22,819 nt of DNA from Oscillibacter sp. (GTDB taxonomy: Bacteria > Bacillota > Clostridia > Oscillospirales > Oscillospiraceae). Below are positions 7,263 to 14,635 of this stretch, piece after piece. The notes below the pieces were generated by a model. It saw only the letters and a list, made by a program, of their open reading frames with translations, was not told the origin of the DNA and made no database searches. The stretch covers positions 1-22,819 of the forward strand of contig DPGF01000029.1 of NCBI GenBank assembly GCA_003522105.1, read 5' to 3'. The translations under genes and the position numbers were made by a program. The number at the start of each line of letters is the position of its first letter. Positions within the stretch are counted from its first letter, which is position 1.

Positions 7263-7715
7263 TTATTCCACGCTGATCTCACCGCGCACAAAGCTGCCGA
7301 GAATGCCGTTGATGAACTTCACCGTTTCCGGCGTTTCATACTTTTTGGCGATCTCCACGGCTTCGTTGACGGCCACGCGCGTCGGAATGTCGCTGCGGTA
7401 GAGAGACTCATACATCGCAACGCGCATGATCGCCGAGGCGACAAGCGGAATGCGGTCGAAGCTCCACCCCTTGGCGTACTTGGCGATATATCCGTCCAGC
7501 TCCGGTGCGTGCTCGGCAACGCCGGTCACAATGGCGCGGATATAATCCGCCTGCGTGGCGCCGGGGGCTTTTTCATAGATACCGTCCTCGTCCTTGAGCG
7601 TATCGAAGTATTCCTTCGTCAGCCGCTCGTCGAGCAGCTCCTCCGGCGTTTTATCCGTAAAGCTCAGTTCGTATGCAAGATGCACTGCGATCTCTCGCGC
7701 TGTATTGCGAATCAT
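7263..7715 (-). CDS. nusB: Transcription antitermination factor NusB
   Basis: The 150-residue all-helical RNA-binding protein matches NusB across its length. It has an N-terminal REIAVHLAYELSF helix and the C-terminal signature IPLVASAIMRVAMYE...IPTRVAVNEAVEIAKKY...FINGILGSF. NusB with NusE (S10) binds boxA in ribosomal RNA leaders and prevents premature termination. It begins with ATG after AAAGGAA and follows the Asp23 gene by 24 bases, a frequent pairing in Clostridia and Bacilli. It is immediately followed by a hairpin terminator. Confidence 0.95.
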   Translation of the reverse strand: MIRNTAREIAVHLAYELSFTDKTPEELLDERLTKEYFDTLKDEDGIYEKAPGATQADYIRAIVTGVAEHAPELDGYIAKYAKGWSFDRIPLVASAIMRVAMYESLYRSDIPTRVAVNEAVEIAKKYETPETVKFINGILGSFVRGEISVE

Positions 7716-7739
7716 CTCGTCTGTTCCTTTATCTTTCTC

Positions 7740-8105
7740 TTAGTTGAAGCTGATCCCGCCGACATGGACGTTGACCGCCTGGACGCTGTAGCCCGTCATG
7801 CCGCTCACCGCGGCGGACACGCTGTCCTGCACCTTGCGGGCCGTTTCGGGGATGGCATAGCCGTAGCGCACCATCAGGTAAACGTCAATGATGATATCGC
7901 CGTCTCTCACCTCGGCGCGCACGCCGCGCAGCCCCTTTTTTCCGGTGAACTGCTCGGTGATCTGCTCGGTCATATTCTGGCACATGGAGCCAACGCCCTC
8001 GATCTCTGCAACGGCATCTGCCGCGATGGCGGCCACCACATCTTCTGCAATGCTGATGCTGCCGTTTTCTTCGGCGCGGGTCAAATACTCTCGATTTTCA
8101 GCCAT
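7740..8105 (-). CDS. Asp23/Gls24 family envelope stress response protein
   Basis: The 121-residue protein matches the Asp23/Gls24 (DUF322) family. It starts with GSISIAEDVVAAIAADAVAEIEGV and continues with VRAEVRDGDIIIDVYLMVRYGYAIPETARKVQ and a C-terminal VQAVNVHVGGI. These are small alkaline-shock proteins, often membrane-associated through a partner, and linked to cell-envelope homeostasis. The short form beside nusB (YqhY in Bacillus) is the likely orthologue; YqhY has been connected to fatty-acid synthesis control, but that is family knowledge and not visible here. It starts with ATG after AAGGAG and is the first gene of the unit driven from 8148-8176. Confidence 0.92.
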   Translation of the reverse strand: MAENREYLTRAEENGSISIAEDVVAAIAADAVAEIEGVGSMCQNMTEQITEQFTGKKGLRGVRAEVRDGDIIIDVYLMVRYGYAIPETARKVQDSVSAAVSGMTGYSVQAVNVHVGGISFN

Positions 8106-8147
8106 TCAAATATCCACTCCTTGTCTTGAATGCTCATATCGAAAAGT

Positions 8148-8176
8148 ATTTTACCATCATCTTTCAAAAAATACAA
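8148..8176 (-). promoter_or_regulatory. Sigma-A type promoter for the Asp23-nusB operon
   Basis: TTGTAT (8176-8171) and TAAAAT (8153-8148) on the minus strand are 17 bases apart. The -35 element abuts the stop codon of spoIIIAH. Transcription from near 8141 gives a leader of about 35 bases. This separates vegetative nusB expression from the sporulation operon upstream. No hairpin terminator is visible after spoIIIAH, so read-through in sporulating cells is possible. Confidence 0.75.
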
Positions 8177-8179
8177 CAG

Positions 8180-8713
8180 CTAATTTACTTCCATGATCCT
8201 GATGTTTTCTGCGCCGAGCCCGGTTTCCTGCTTGACGATGTCCGTAATGCGCGCAACGTCCTCGGTTTGAAGCCCTTCTTCTCCGGTCGAAACGACCACG
8301 CTCACACCGTCCGCCGACATGAAAACAACGCAGTCCTCATACCCCTTGGCCGTGACAATGTTTTCGATCTGCGCCTCGCAGAGCGTGTAGGACGCGAGTG
8401 TTTCGATGCTTTTTGCCGCCTCATTTGCCGTCTCAGCATCCACCTCTTCGCTCTCGCTTGCCTCCTTTAAGAGCGACAGCGCGCTGTCGCGCGCCTGCTG
8501 GCGTGTCAGCCGCGCCGATGCAAAGTAATCTTTTCCCTCCGCATCAGCAGAGACCTCGGCTGCGCCGCCGTCCGTACTCACAAGCTCGGACTGGCCTAAG
8601 ATTTTTGTTGGTTTTTCGACCTTTTCGGCATACTTTCCGTTGAGAAAGATCGCAGCACAGACAAAGACCACGATCGTACCGACCACTGCGTTTCGCTTCC
8701 ACAACTGCTTCAT
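8180..8713 (-). CDS. spoIIIAH: Stage III sporulation protein AH
   Basis: This 177-residue membrane protein has one N-terminal transmembrane helix (about residues 9-27 after MKQLWKRN), a variable linker rich in Glu, Ala and Ser, and a C-terminal ring-building domain (about 100-177). In Bacillus and Clostridium it sits in the mother-cell membrane and binds SpoIIQ across the intermembrane space, forming part of the feeding channel. That domain is related to the YscJ/FliF ring-building fold. An in-frame ATG 16 codons upstream exists, but GGGAGGA seven bases before the ATG at 8713 supports this start. It is the last gene of the spoIIIA operon. Confidence 0.92.
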   Translation of the reverse strand: MKQLWKRNAVVGTIVVFVCAAIFLNGKYAEKVEKPTKILGQSELVSTDGGAAEVSADAEGKDYFASARLTRQQARDSALSLLKEASESEEVDAETANEAAKSIETLASYTLCEAQIENIVTAKGYEDCVVFMSADGVSVVVSTGEEGLQTEDVARITDIVKQETGLGAENIRIMEVN

Positions 8714-8757
8714 CACTGTTTCCTCCCTGCGTTTTGCATAATAAAAATACTGTAGTT

Positions 8758-9297
8758 TCATGGCGTTCCCCTGACCACTGTGATCCTGTCGGACGAAAGT
8801 CCCGTCAGCGCGCTGACGGCCTGCGTCACGTTCAGCTGCACGTCGGCGCGGTCTCCCCCCTCACAAACGATGAGCGCACCGACAAAGCGCGGATAGCGGC
8901 TGTGGGTCACAACGACCTCCGCGCCCGCGCCGCTGCCGAGCACGACGGTCTCTGTTTTCTTCGTCCGTTCATCGACCTCCTCCCCGCAGCTTTTCAGCGA
9001 CGCGCTCTCGTCCTGCGCAAGCTCATAAACGCCGCCGCCCTCGACGGTCAGCATGAGCGACAGCCTGCCCACGCCATCGAGCGAGGAAAGGATCGTTTCC
9101 ATTTCCTTTTGCAATGCCTCACGGTCAAAGTTTTCCGCGGCGGACGGCGTGTCGGAAGCAGGTTTTGATGTTTTTCCCTCCTGCGGCAGCAGCAGAAGCA
9201 GCACGCCGAGCAATGCCGTCAGCAGAATGTATTTGTACTTCTTGATGCCTTTGAGCGCCTTTTGCACCGGCGCTGCGTTCAATCCGGTTCGATCCAT
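8758..9297 (-). CDS. spoIIIAG: Stage III sporulation protein AG
   Basis: The 179-residue protein has a short basic N-terminus, one transmembrane helix (about residues 25-39, KYILLTALLGVLLLLLP) and a soluble C-terminal ring-building domain. That domain includes SLDGVGRLSLMLTVEGG and SRYPRFVGALIVCEGG, both characteristic of SpoIIIAG. In Bacillus it forms a large ring in the mother-cell membrane as part of the SpoIIIA-SpoIIQ channel. The ATG follows GGAGGAG and overlaps the end of spoIIIAF by 19 bases. A 44-base gap separates it from spoIIIAH. Confidence 0.93.
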   Translation of the reverse strand: MDRTGLNAAPVQKALKGIKKYKYILLTALLGVLLLLLPQEGKTSKPASDTPSAAENFDREALQKEMETILSSLDGVGRLSLMLTVEGGGVYELAQDESASLKSCGEEVDERTKKTETVVLGSGAGAEVVVTHSRYPRFVGALIVCEGGDRADVQLNVTQAVSALTGLSSDRITVVRGTP

Positions 9298-9749
9298 CGC
9301 TGCTTCTCCTCCGTTATGCCAAGCTCCTGCGTGATGTACGCGCCGAGCGCCGCGTTTTTTTCGCCGTACAGCGTGGCAGAATCCGGCAGTGGTACACCGT
9401 CATATATCGCTGTGCGCACCTCTGCGCGCACGTTCAGGCCAAGCGAGGCGGCTTTGTCCTCAATATATGCCTGTGTCTGCGCGGCTATGCGTTCGCGCAG
9501 CGCGTCCTCCTGCTCGGCGGACAGCGTTTCTTTCAGCGCTTCGACCGCTTCGCGGTAGCTTTCGCCGTCAAGCGCGGGAAGGTCGAAAGAAAGCGAGAGC
9601 AACGGACGCAGCATCGCAAGCATCAGCACCATGCCGCCGACAAAGCGCACGATCTTCTTCATTGCACCGTCGTTCGCAAGCTGTTGGGCAATGCTGATCA
9701 GCACCGCGCAGGCTGTCACGCTTAAAAGCCATGAGCGAAGAAACGTCAT
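9279..9749 (-). CDS. spoIIIAF: Stage III sporulation protein AF
   Basis: The 156-residue protein has two N-terminal membrane helices (about residues 4-22 and 33-53, with FVGGMVLMLAMLRPLL) and a soluble C-terminal ring-building domain containing the AQTQAYIEDKAASLGL helix. Together with its neighbours this identifies SpoIIIAF, a component of the mother-cell side of the feeding channel. Start and stop codons overlap spoIIIAE in an ATGA arrangement (four shared bases), and the 3' end overlaps spoIIIAG, so the three are probably translationally coupled. Confidence 0.9.
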   Translation of the reverse strand: MTFLRSWLLSVTACAVLISIAQQLANDGAMKKIVRFVGGMVLMLAMLRPLLSLSFDLPALDGESYREAVEALKETLSAEQEDALRERIAAQTQAYIEDKAASLGLNVRAEVRTAIYDGVPLPDSATLYGEKNAALGAYITQELGITEEKQRWIEPD

Positions 9750-10813
9750 ACCGTCACCACCATCATCATTGCGATCAAAAACGATACAAGCAGCAAAAAC
9801 GCCCCGCCCGCCGTCATCGCCAGCATCAGCGAGAAGGCGGAGGACAGCTGCTCCAAGAATTTACAGAGCGGATCAGCGCCGGTCACAGCGCTGAAAAACG
9901 CTGCCAGCTGATAGAAAAGGTACTGCACCGCCAGATGCAGCAGCGGCGCAAGGCAGAGCGCAAGCACAGAAAACACGCCCAGCACGCCGAGCGTGCCGCG
10001 CAGCGTGAGCGCGGCGGCGGCAACGGCCTCTGTCGCGTCGGACAAGATGCCGCCGACAATGGGAACTGCGCCGGAGATGACCGTCTTCCCGACCCTGACC
10101 GCCAGACGGTCGGCAGAGCCGGCAAGCAAATTCGTGAGCGACAAAAACGCGGTGAATACGATCAAAACCGCGCTCAAGCCCCACGAGAGCAGCCTGCCGA
10201 TACCCTTGGAGAGAAGCGATAAGCGGCTCTGCTCCAGGAGCGCGCCCGCGGCAGATGCAGCAATCATGCAGTAGAGCAGCGGCACGAGCACATTGCGCAT
10301 CAGCGAGAGAAAGAGGTCGCTGAGCATCAGCGCCCCCACCTGCCACACGCTCGCCGAGCCGACGCAGCCGCCGCCCGCCATCGCCGCGGCGACGGTCGGG
10401 ATCAAAAGCTTTGCCATCGCCGCAAGCTCGTCCATTGTCTGGACACCGACACCGATGAGCGCGCTCAGATCCTGCGATGTGATCGCCGCGGCGCCAAGCA
10501 CGCCAAGATAGCCCGCGTACCGCGCGGGCTGCTCGCCCGCGCTCTCAGCCGTGCCTTCGACAAGCCCGCATAAAAGTGAGAGCAGCATGAGCGCCATCGC
10601 GCCGCGCAGTGACTTCGCTGCCGCGCTTTGCAGCGCCGTGCGGAAATGAGAGAAAAGATATTGCCCGCCGTGCATGATAAGATCGTCCCCCGCCTCCGCG
10701 CTTTCAATCAGCTCCCGCGGAACAGCCTCGTCAAGCCCGCCTGGCAGCTCGAGCGCCGAGACGCCGGAAGAGAGCAGCAAGGCGGCAAAAAGCAGGCAGA
10801 GCAGTTTCTTCAT
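9746..10813 (-). CDS. spoIIIAE: Stage III sporulation protein AE
   Basis: The 355-residue polytopic membrane protein starts with a cleavable-looking signal peptide (KKLLCLLFAALLLSSGVSA). After a hydrophilic stretch it has many hydrophobic helices from about residue 65 to the end. The conserved SpoIIIAE core is visible in TMDELAAMAKLLIPTVAAAMAGGG and GKTVISGAVPIVGGILSDATEAV. B. subtilis SpoIIIAE is somewhat longer (about 400). It is a membrane component of the mother cell-forespore channel. The ATG follows GGAGGGA and overlaps the spoIIIAD stop by four bases (ATGA). Confidence 0.95.
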   Translation of the reverse strand: MKKLLCLLFAALLLSSGVSALELPGGLDEAVPRELIESAEAGDDLIMHGGQYLFSHFRTALQSAAAKSLRGAMALMLLSLLCGLVEGTAESAGEQPARYAGYLGVLGAAAITSQDLSALIGVGVQTMDELAAMAKLLIPTVAAAMAGGGCVGSASVWQVGALMLSDLFLSLMRNVLVPLLYCMIAASAAGALLEQSRLSLLSKGIGRLLSWGLSAVLIVFTAFLSLTNLLAGSADRLAVRVGKTVISGAVPIVGGILSDATEAVAAAALTLRGTLGVLGVFSVLALCLAPLLHLAVQYLFYQLAAFFSAVTGADPLCKFLEQLSSAFSLMLAMTAGGAFLLLVSFLIAMMMVVTV

Positions 10814-11196
10814 AAAAATCCCTCCACCATCTCAAGCAGCGCCTCCATAAGCGGCAGCGCGCAGACAAGCGCGCACACCGCCCCCGCTGTGGCAAGGAGC
10901 GCCGCGAGCGCCCCCTGTCCCGCATCGGCGCACAGCGCGCAGGAAAAGCGCGCCACGAGCGCGATGGCCGTTGCCTTGACGACCGGCACGAACAGCGCGA
11001 GAGGCAGGCCTGTCAGCCCCAGCACCCGTTCGCAGAAAGCAAACAGATCCGCAAGCGCGGGCAGCAGCATCGCGCAGCCGACGAGTACCGCCGCAAGCAG
11101 CAAAAGGAGCGCAAGCGCGTCATCGTTCTTTCTGAGCAGCGCTGCAACAGCGCTCACGCACAGGCTCAGCGCCGCAAGTTTGATGAGCAGCTCCAT
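10810..11196 (-). CDS. spoIIIAD: Stage III sporulation protein AD
   Basis: This very hydrophobic 128-residue protein has about four predicted membrane helices and starts MELLIKLAALSLCVSAVAALL. SpoIIIAC and SpoIIIAD are related small membrane proteins of the feeding channel. The reading frame extends 19 codons further upstream, but those codons lie inside spoIIIAC. The ATG at 11196, one base after the spoIIIAC stop, gives the normal family length of about 130. The Shine-Dalgarno is weak, so translation may rely on coupling to spoIIIAC. The 3' end overlaps spoIIIAE by four bases. Confidence 0.9.
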   Translation of the reverse strand: MELLIKLAALSLCVSAVAALLRKNDDALALLLLLAAVLVGCAMLLPALADLFAFCERVLGLTGLPLALFVPVVKATAIALVARFSCALCADAGQGALAALLATAGAVCALVCALPLMEALLEMVEGFL

Positions 11197-11197
11197 C

Positions 11198-11392
11198 TCA
11201 AAACCCGAACAGGCTCTTGATAAGATCAAAGAGCGAGCTGATCTCCCGCACAAGCAGCATCATCGTTGTGATGAGCCCGGCAAGACTCACAAGCATTGCC
11301 TGATCCGGCCGGTCGGAGCGCACGAGCAGTTGGTTGAGCACGGCGACAACGATGCCGACCGCCGCGATCTTGAACACGAGGTCAATATCCAT
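11198..11392 (-). CDS. spoIIIAC: Stage III sporulation protein AC
   Basis: The 64-residue membrane protein has two helices separated by a charged loop (LVRSDRPDQA), the conserved SpoIIIAC pattern. The first helix contains FKIAAVGIVVAVLNQLL. I chose the ATG at 11392 because GAAGGAAG lies six bases before it and it yields the family length of 60-68. An ATG eight codons earlier lacks a good site. It is co-transcribed with the other spoIIIA genes and lies about 40 bases after spoIIIAB. Confidence 0.92.
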   Translation of the reverse strand: MDIDLVFKIAAVGIVVAVLNQLLVRSDRPDQAMLVSLAGLITTMMLLVREISSLFDLIKSLFGF

Positions 11393-11433
11393 AGACGACT
11401 TCCTTCTGTAAAGCATTTATCCTTCTCAGAGCG

Positions 11434-11925
11434 CTACAACAGCAGAATGCAGAGCATCACACCGCCGCTGAGGCACAGTGCCGCTGTGATGCGGCCCTGC
11501 TCGCGCGCCTGTTGGCGCAGTTCCCCTTCGGCGGCAGTCAGCTCGCGCGCGCTCAGTGCAAGCGCGGCGCAGACGCTCTCTTCCTCTCCGTTGAGCGAAC
11601 GGGAAAGCGCGCAGACGGTCTCCCGTTCCCGTGTGCCGACGGGAAGATTTTTTACCGCGCCCTCCCACGCGGCCGTGAGCGGCTCGCCGCGCGCAAGGCC
11701 GGCGGTCACATCAGCAAAAAAGCTCGCCGCTTCGCTCTCGCAGCGCAGCTCTTGCAGCAGCGCGGGAAGCGGCGTCAGCGTCGACCGGACAGCGCTTTCC
11801 AACGAGAGAAAGGCATTTGCAAGAGCGCGCAGCGTTTTGCGCCGCAGCCGGCCGCGCACGCTCAGGCTCCTTTGCAGCCGCAGCGCCGCGCCGAGGATCA
11901 GCGCAGCCCCCGTCAGACGGAGCAT
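11434..11925 (-). CDS. spoIIIAB: Stage III sporulation protein AB
   Basis: The 163-residue protein starts with an N-terminal membrane helix (MLRLTGAALILGAALRL), continues with a helical cytoplasmic domain and ends in a hydrophobic helix (ITAALCLSGGVMLCILLL). This is the GspF-like layout of SpoIIIAB. The frame is open for another 110 codons upstream, but that part lies within spoIIIAA and reads as low-complexity Arg/Gly/Ala. The start at 11925 overlaps the spoIIIAA stop by 13 bases and matches the usual length of about 170. SpoIIIAB is thought to work with the SpoIIIAA ATPase. Confidence 0.88.
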   Translation of the reverse strand: MLRLTGAALILGAALRLQRSLSVRGRLRRKTLRALANAFLSLESAVRSTLTPLPALLQELRCESEAASFFADVTAGLARGEPLTAAWEGAVKNLPVGTRERETVCALSRSLNGEEESVCAALALSARELTAAEGELRQQAREQGRITAALCLSGGVMLCILLL

Positions 11926-12851
11926 GGCAGCGCGCTCACTTCGTAAGACCGTGCGCCGCCGTTTGCGCGAATGACGACGCAGCGCCGGAATACCTCCGCA
12001 CGCAAAAGTTCCTGCCAGAGCGGCTTTAAGCGCAGCTCCTCCACGCTTTCCGCGTGAATGCTCGCAAGCAGCCCCACGCCGCAGTTCGCGGCAAGGCACA
12101 TCGCGCGAATATCCTCTGCCGCCGTGATCTCGTCGACCGCAATGACCTGCGGGTTCATACCGCGCAGCACCATCGGGATACCGACTGCCTTGGGGCAGAG
12201 CGAGAGCACGTCCGTGTGGTTGCCAAGCTCCATCTGAGGCCTGCCCTTGCAGCACACGGCAAGCTCACAGCGCTCGTCGACGACCGCCACGCGCAGCGCG
12301 CGGTGCTCGCTGTCACCGAGCGACAACACGCGGACGAGATCGCGCAGCAGCGTCGTCTTTCCGCCGCCGGGCGGCGAGAGAAGAAGCGTGCTCATAAAGC
12401 GTCCGTTTTCGTCAAAAAGCCGCGGCGCAATGTCACTCCCGAGCCCGATGTGCTCGCACACGATGCGAAGCGCGAGCGAAGAGATGTCCTTGAGGTTATT
12501 CACCTCTCCCTCGCGCACAACGGCACTGCCGCATACGCCGAGGCGGAACCCACCCCGCAGCGGCAAAAATCCCTGCCGCAGCGTTTCAATGCAGGCATAA
12601 CGTGAGTATTCCGTCACCGCGCCGAGCATCTGCTCTAAGTCCTCCGCCGTTACGAGTGAGGCGATCCCGTCGGGCGCTGCGTTCAGCTCGCCCTCGCCCG
12701 TCAACACGGTCAATGGGTGCATCACGCGCAGGCGCAGCTCCTCCACACGCTCTTTCTGCTTGTCCGGCAGCGAGAGCGCAAGGCTCTTCAGCCGGTGCGG
12801 CAGAAATTCGCATGCCTGCTCATAGCGATAGATCCGATCAAGCCGTTCCAC
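11913..12851 (-). CDS. spoIIIAA: Stage III sporulation protein AA (secretion-type ATPase)
   Basis: The protein is a P-loop ATPase with Walker A PPGGGKTT (about residues 160-167 in this model), a Walker B stretch ending VIAVDEI, and LRGGFRLGVCGSAV upstream, all typical of SpoIIIAA. It powers or assembles the mother cell-forespore channel, like the ATPases of type II, III and IV secretion systems. The frame is open to an ATG at 12956, but the GTG at 12851 gives 312 residues, close to the B. subtilis 307. It has AGAAGGG upstream and lies just downstream of the sigma-E-like promoter; the upstream ATG would fall before that promoter. It is the first gene of the operon. Confidence 0.92.
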   Translation of the reverse strand: MERLDRIYRYEQACEFLPHRLKSLALSLPDKQKERVEELRLRVMHPLTVLTGEGELNAAPDGIASLVTAEDLEQMLGAVTEYSRYACIETLRQGFLPLRGGFRLGVCGSAVVREGEVNNLKDISSLALRIVCEHIGLGSDIAPRLFDENGRFMSTLLLSPPGGGKTTLLRDLVRVLSLGDSEHRALRVAVVDERCELAVCCKGRPQMELGNHTDVLSLCPKAVGIPMVLRGMNPQVIAVDEITAAEDIRAMCLAANCGVGLLASIHAESVEELRLKPLWQELLRAEVFRRCVVIRANGGARSYEVSALPCSV

Positions 12852-12883
12852 CGTTCCACACTTCCCTTCTCTGGTGTTAGTCC

Positions 12884-12912
12884 ACTCTATGTGCGCGCGG
12901 ACGGGCTTATGC
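12884..12912 (-). promoter_or_regulatory. spoIIIAp: Candidate sigma-E promoter of the spoIIIA operon
   Basis: On the minus strand GCATAAG (12912-12906) and CATAGAGT (12891-12884) are 14 bases apart. The B. subtilis sigma-E consensus is roughly KMATATT, 14-15 bases, CATACAMT, so both boxes and the spacing fit well. spoIIIA is a known sigma-E (mother-cell) operon. Transcription would start near 12877, 26 bases before the GTG chosen for spoIIIAA. The gene symbol only labels the site. Confidence 0.6.
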
Positions 12913-12937
12913 CGCCTTGTCCCGTTTCCGGCAAAAG

Positions 12938-12964
12938 AAAAAACGGGGAATTTCACCGTTTTTT
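12938..12964 (-). terminator. Intrinsic terminator of the cysteine-rich gene
   Basis: Arms AAAAAACGG and CCGTTTTTT flank a 9-base loop, and the T run continues as TTTTTTCTTTT on the minus strand. It lies 20 bases after the stop codon of the cysteine-rich gene and just upstream of the spoIIIA promoter, isolating the two units. The stem is symmetrical enough to work on the plus strand too, though no plus-strand gene ends here. Confidence 0.85.
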
Positions 12965-12983
12965 CGCGTTTGCTTGATGGTTG

Positions 12984-13832
12984 TCACTTCTCTCCGCAGG
13001 GGCAGGCGCAGTTACAGCAGCCGCCCGACGGCACTGCCGGCGGGAAGAAATCGTCCATCGGGAACTCCACCGCGTCGAAGACCCGGCACGGATCCTCGCA
13101 GCTGCAATCGCCGCCGGCGAGCGTGCACTCGTTGGACGGAATGCAGTAGTCGTACACGGGGATGAGAAGCTGCGTGTCGCGTTCTAAGCGCACGGTCGAA
13201 AACTGGCCGAGCGAGACACATACCCGGCGGATGGCGGACTCGTCGAAGAGGATCGGTTCATTGAAGGCCTCCAGAATACCGGCCGGCACGCCGCTGAGCG
13301 TTCCGCGCTCGCAGCCGCAGCGGCAGTTGCAGTTGTCGGCAAAGTGCGCGCACAGCAGCATCGGATCGACGACCTCGACCACCGCGGTCGGAAGATTTGC
13401 CGACAGGTTGAGCGGCATGTCAATGGCGTTCGCCTCGGGAACGGAGGAATAGATCTTCGCGCCGCTCTCGCTGCCGAAGAGCACGACGCGCTTATCAAAG
13501 GTCGCAAGACCCTCGATCTCCGTGTAGCGCGTGCTGCCGTTGAGCGCCTGTAAGGTGATGCGGTAGAAAAAGTGCATATCAACGGTGTAGTATCCGCGGT
13601 TAAAGTTCACGGGCTCAACGTCCACAAAGGTGTAGATCAGCTCGGCGCTGCCGCCGCGCAGCCCCTGCGCCGTGCTCAGAACGCTCTGTGCCGTGGCCGT
13701 GGGGTAAAAGCGCAGATCTTCGATGCAGTCCTTGTCGCGGCAGGACGAGTAGATCTTTTTCGTATGAATACAGACCGCCTCGCGCGCGCCGTTTGCGCCG
13801 CCGACGGGGCCTGCTGCTACTTTATCAGCCAT
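12984..13832 (-). CDS. Cysteine-rich conserved protein of unknown function
   Basis: The 282-residue protein has 19 cysteines and I cannot assign a named family. The N-terminal part contains VCIHTKKIYSSCRDKDCIEDL (three Cys), a pattern I associate with uncharacterised clostridial proteins. The middle is a beta-rich region (FVDVEPVNFNRGYYTVDMHFFYRI), followed by a CNCRCGC cluster near residue 170, a CSCEDPC motif and a C-terminal tail CCNCACPCGEK. There is no signal peptide or membrane helix. The clustered CxC and CCxCxC motifs suggest metal binding or disulphide cross-linking; with the spoIIIA operon next door, a spore-coat or spore-associated role is an inference only. It is monocistronic, starts with ATG after AGGAGGT, and has its own terminator. 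Confidence 0.85.
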   Translation of the reverse strand: MADKVAAGPVGGANGAREAVCIHTKKIYSSCRDKDCIEDLRFYPTATAQSVLSTAQGLRGGSAELIYTFVDVEPVNFNRGYYTVDMHFFYRITLQALNGSTRYTEIEGLATFDKRVVLFGSESGAKIYSSVPEANAIDMPLNLSANLPTAVVEVVDPMLLCAHFADNCNCRCGCERGTLSGVPAGILEAFNEPILFDESAIRRVCVSLGQFSTVRLERDTQLLIPVYDYCIPSNECTLAGGDCSCEDPCRVFDAVEFPMDDFFPPAVPSGGCCNCACPCGEK

Positions 13833-13860
13833 AAAGCAAGAATACCTCCTATTTTAAGTA

Positions 13861-13925
13861 CTGGAAAGTCCGGCAGCCGCGCCGGATTCTTTCACACCAG
13901 TCTATGCCGCACCCGAAAATGGGTG
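13861..13925 (-). other. Two hairpins upstream of the cysteine-rich gene
   Basis: A long interrupted stem at 13861-13900 has paired segments CTGG/CCAG, AAAG/CTTT and TCCGGC/GCCGGA around a 6-base loop. A second stem at 13910-13925 has CACCC/GGGTG. On the minus strand they would lie in the 5' leader, the larger one about 15 bases before the AGGAGGT site. No T run follows, so neither looks like a terminator. No convincing minus-strand promoter was found in 13926-14040. Confidence 0.5.
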
Positions 13926-14040
13926 TGCGCTGCAAAGCATTGAAAAAAGTCCTATACAATCCAAAAAATGTGTGGTACACTAAATATAGATTATGAGCGA
14001 CCGATACCGACAACTTTTTGTGGTATTGTTCGCAGATTTA

Positions 14041-14049
14041 TGCTATGAT
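14041..14049 (+). promoter_or_regulatory. Extended -10 promoter for the DUF4364 gene
   Basis: TGCTATGAT is a TGn extended -10 followed by TATGAT (14044-14049). The -35 region is poor, which is common with extended -10 promoters. Transcription from about 14056 gives a leader of some 23 bases ending in AAGGAGG before the ATG. Confidence 0.6.
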
Positions 14050-14078
14050 CGTTGAAAATTGACCCAAGGAGGTGCGCT

Positions 14079-14621
14079 ATGGGGCGCGTCGGTTTTATTC
14101 AGGACAAGTTGGAGATCAAGTTTCTTATTCTTTATGTTGCCTCCCGGCTCATCGAGCCGGTACCGTTCGAGGCGATGCAGGAGCTGACGATGTGCGACGA
14201 CGGCATCGACTTTTTTGACTTTTCCGAATGCCTGAGCAATTTGGTCGAGTCGCAGCATCTTTCGCTCTCGGACGATGGACTCTATGCCATCACAGAGAAG
14301 GGGCTGCACAACGGCGCAATCTGTGAGTCGAGCCTTCCCTACTCCGTGCGCCTGCGCGCGGATAAGAACATCACGATCTATAATCAGAAGCTCAAGCGCC
14401 GCGCGCAGATCCAGTCGGACATCGCACCGCGCCGCAACGGAACGTATACCGTTACCCTCGCATTCAACGACGACGATGACCAGCCCATCCTGAAGATGGA
14501 GCTCATGGTGCCCAAGGAGGTCATGGCCAAAGATCTCGCCGAGCGCTTCCAGAAAAATCCCGAGCAGCTCTACACCGGCGTTTTGAACACGCTCTTCTCC
14601 GAACCCGACGAGGGAAAATAA
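14079..14621 (+). CDS. DUF4364 family protein
   Basis: The 180-residue soluble protein matches the DUF4364 family of Clostridia. It starts GFIQDKLEIKFLILYVASRL, a winged-helix-like N-terminal region (about residues 5-75) with an SxxLxxLxxxxxL pattern ending in DGLYAITEKG. A beta-strand-rich C-terminal half follows, with TVTLAFNDDDDQPILKMEL. The N-terminal part suggests a DNA-binding or regulatory role, but the function is not established. I chose the ATG at 14079 because AAGGAGG lies six bases before it; the frame stays open upstream to a TTG without a site. It is a lone plus-strand gene between minus-strand units and ends at a bidirectional terminator. Confidence 0.87.
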   Translation: MGRVGFIQDKLEIKFLILYVASRLIEPVPFEAMQELTMCDDGIDFFDFSECLSNLVESQHLSLSDDGLYAITEKGLHNGAICESSLPYSVRLRADKNITIYNQKLKRRAQIQSDIAPRRNGTYTVTLAFNDDDDQPILKMELMVPKEVMAKDLAERFQKNPEQLYTGVLNTLFSEPDEGK

Positions 14622-14635
14622 AGTCCTTACATACA

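Noticed and set aside
11926..12255. N-terminal extension of spoIIIAB to 273 residues.
   Set aside because: The extra 110 codons lie inside spoIIIAA in another frame and give low-complexity Arg/Gly/Ala sequence; the family length fits the start at 11925.
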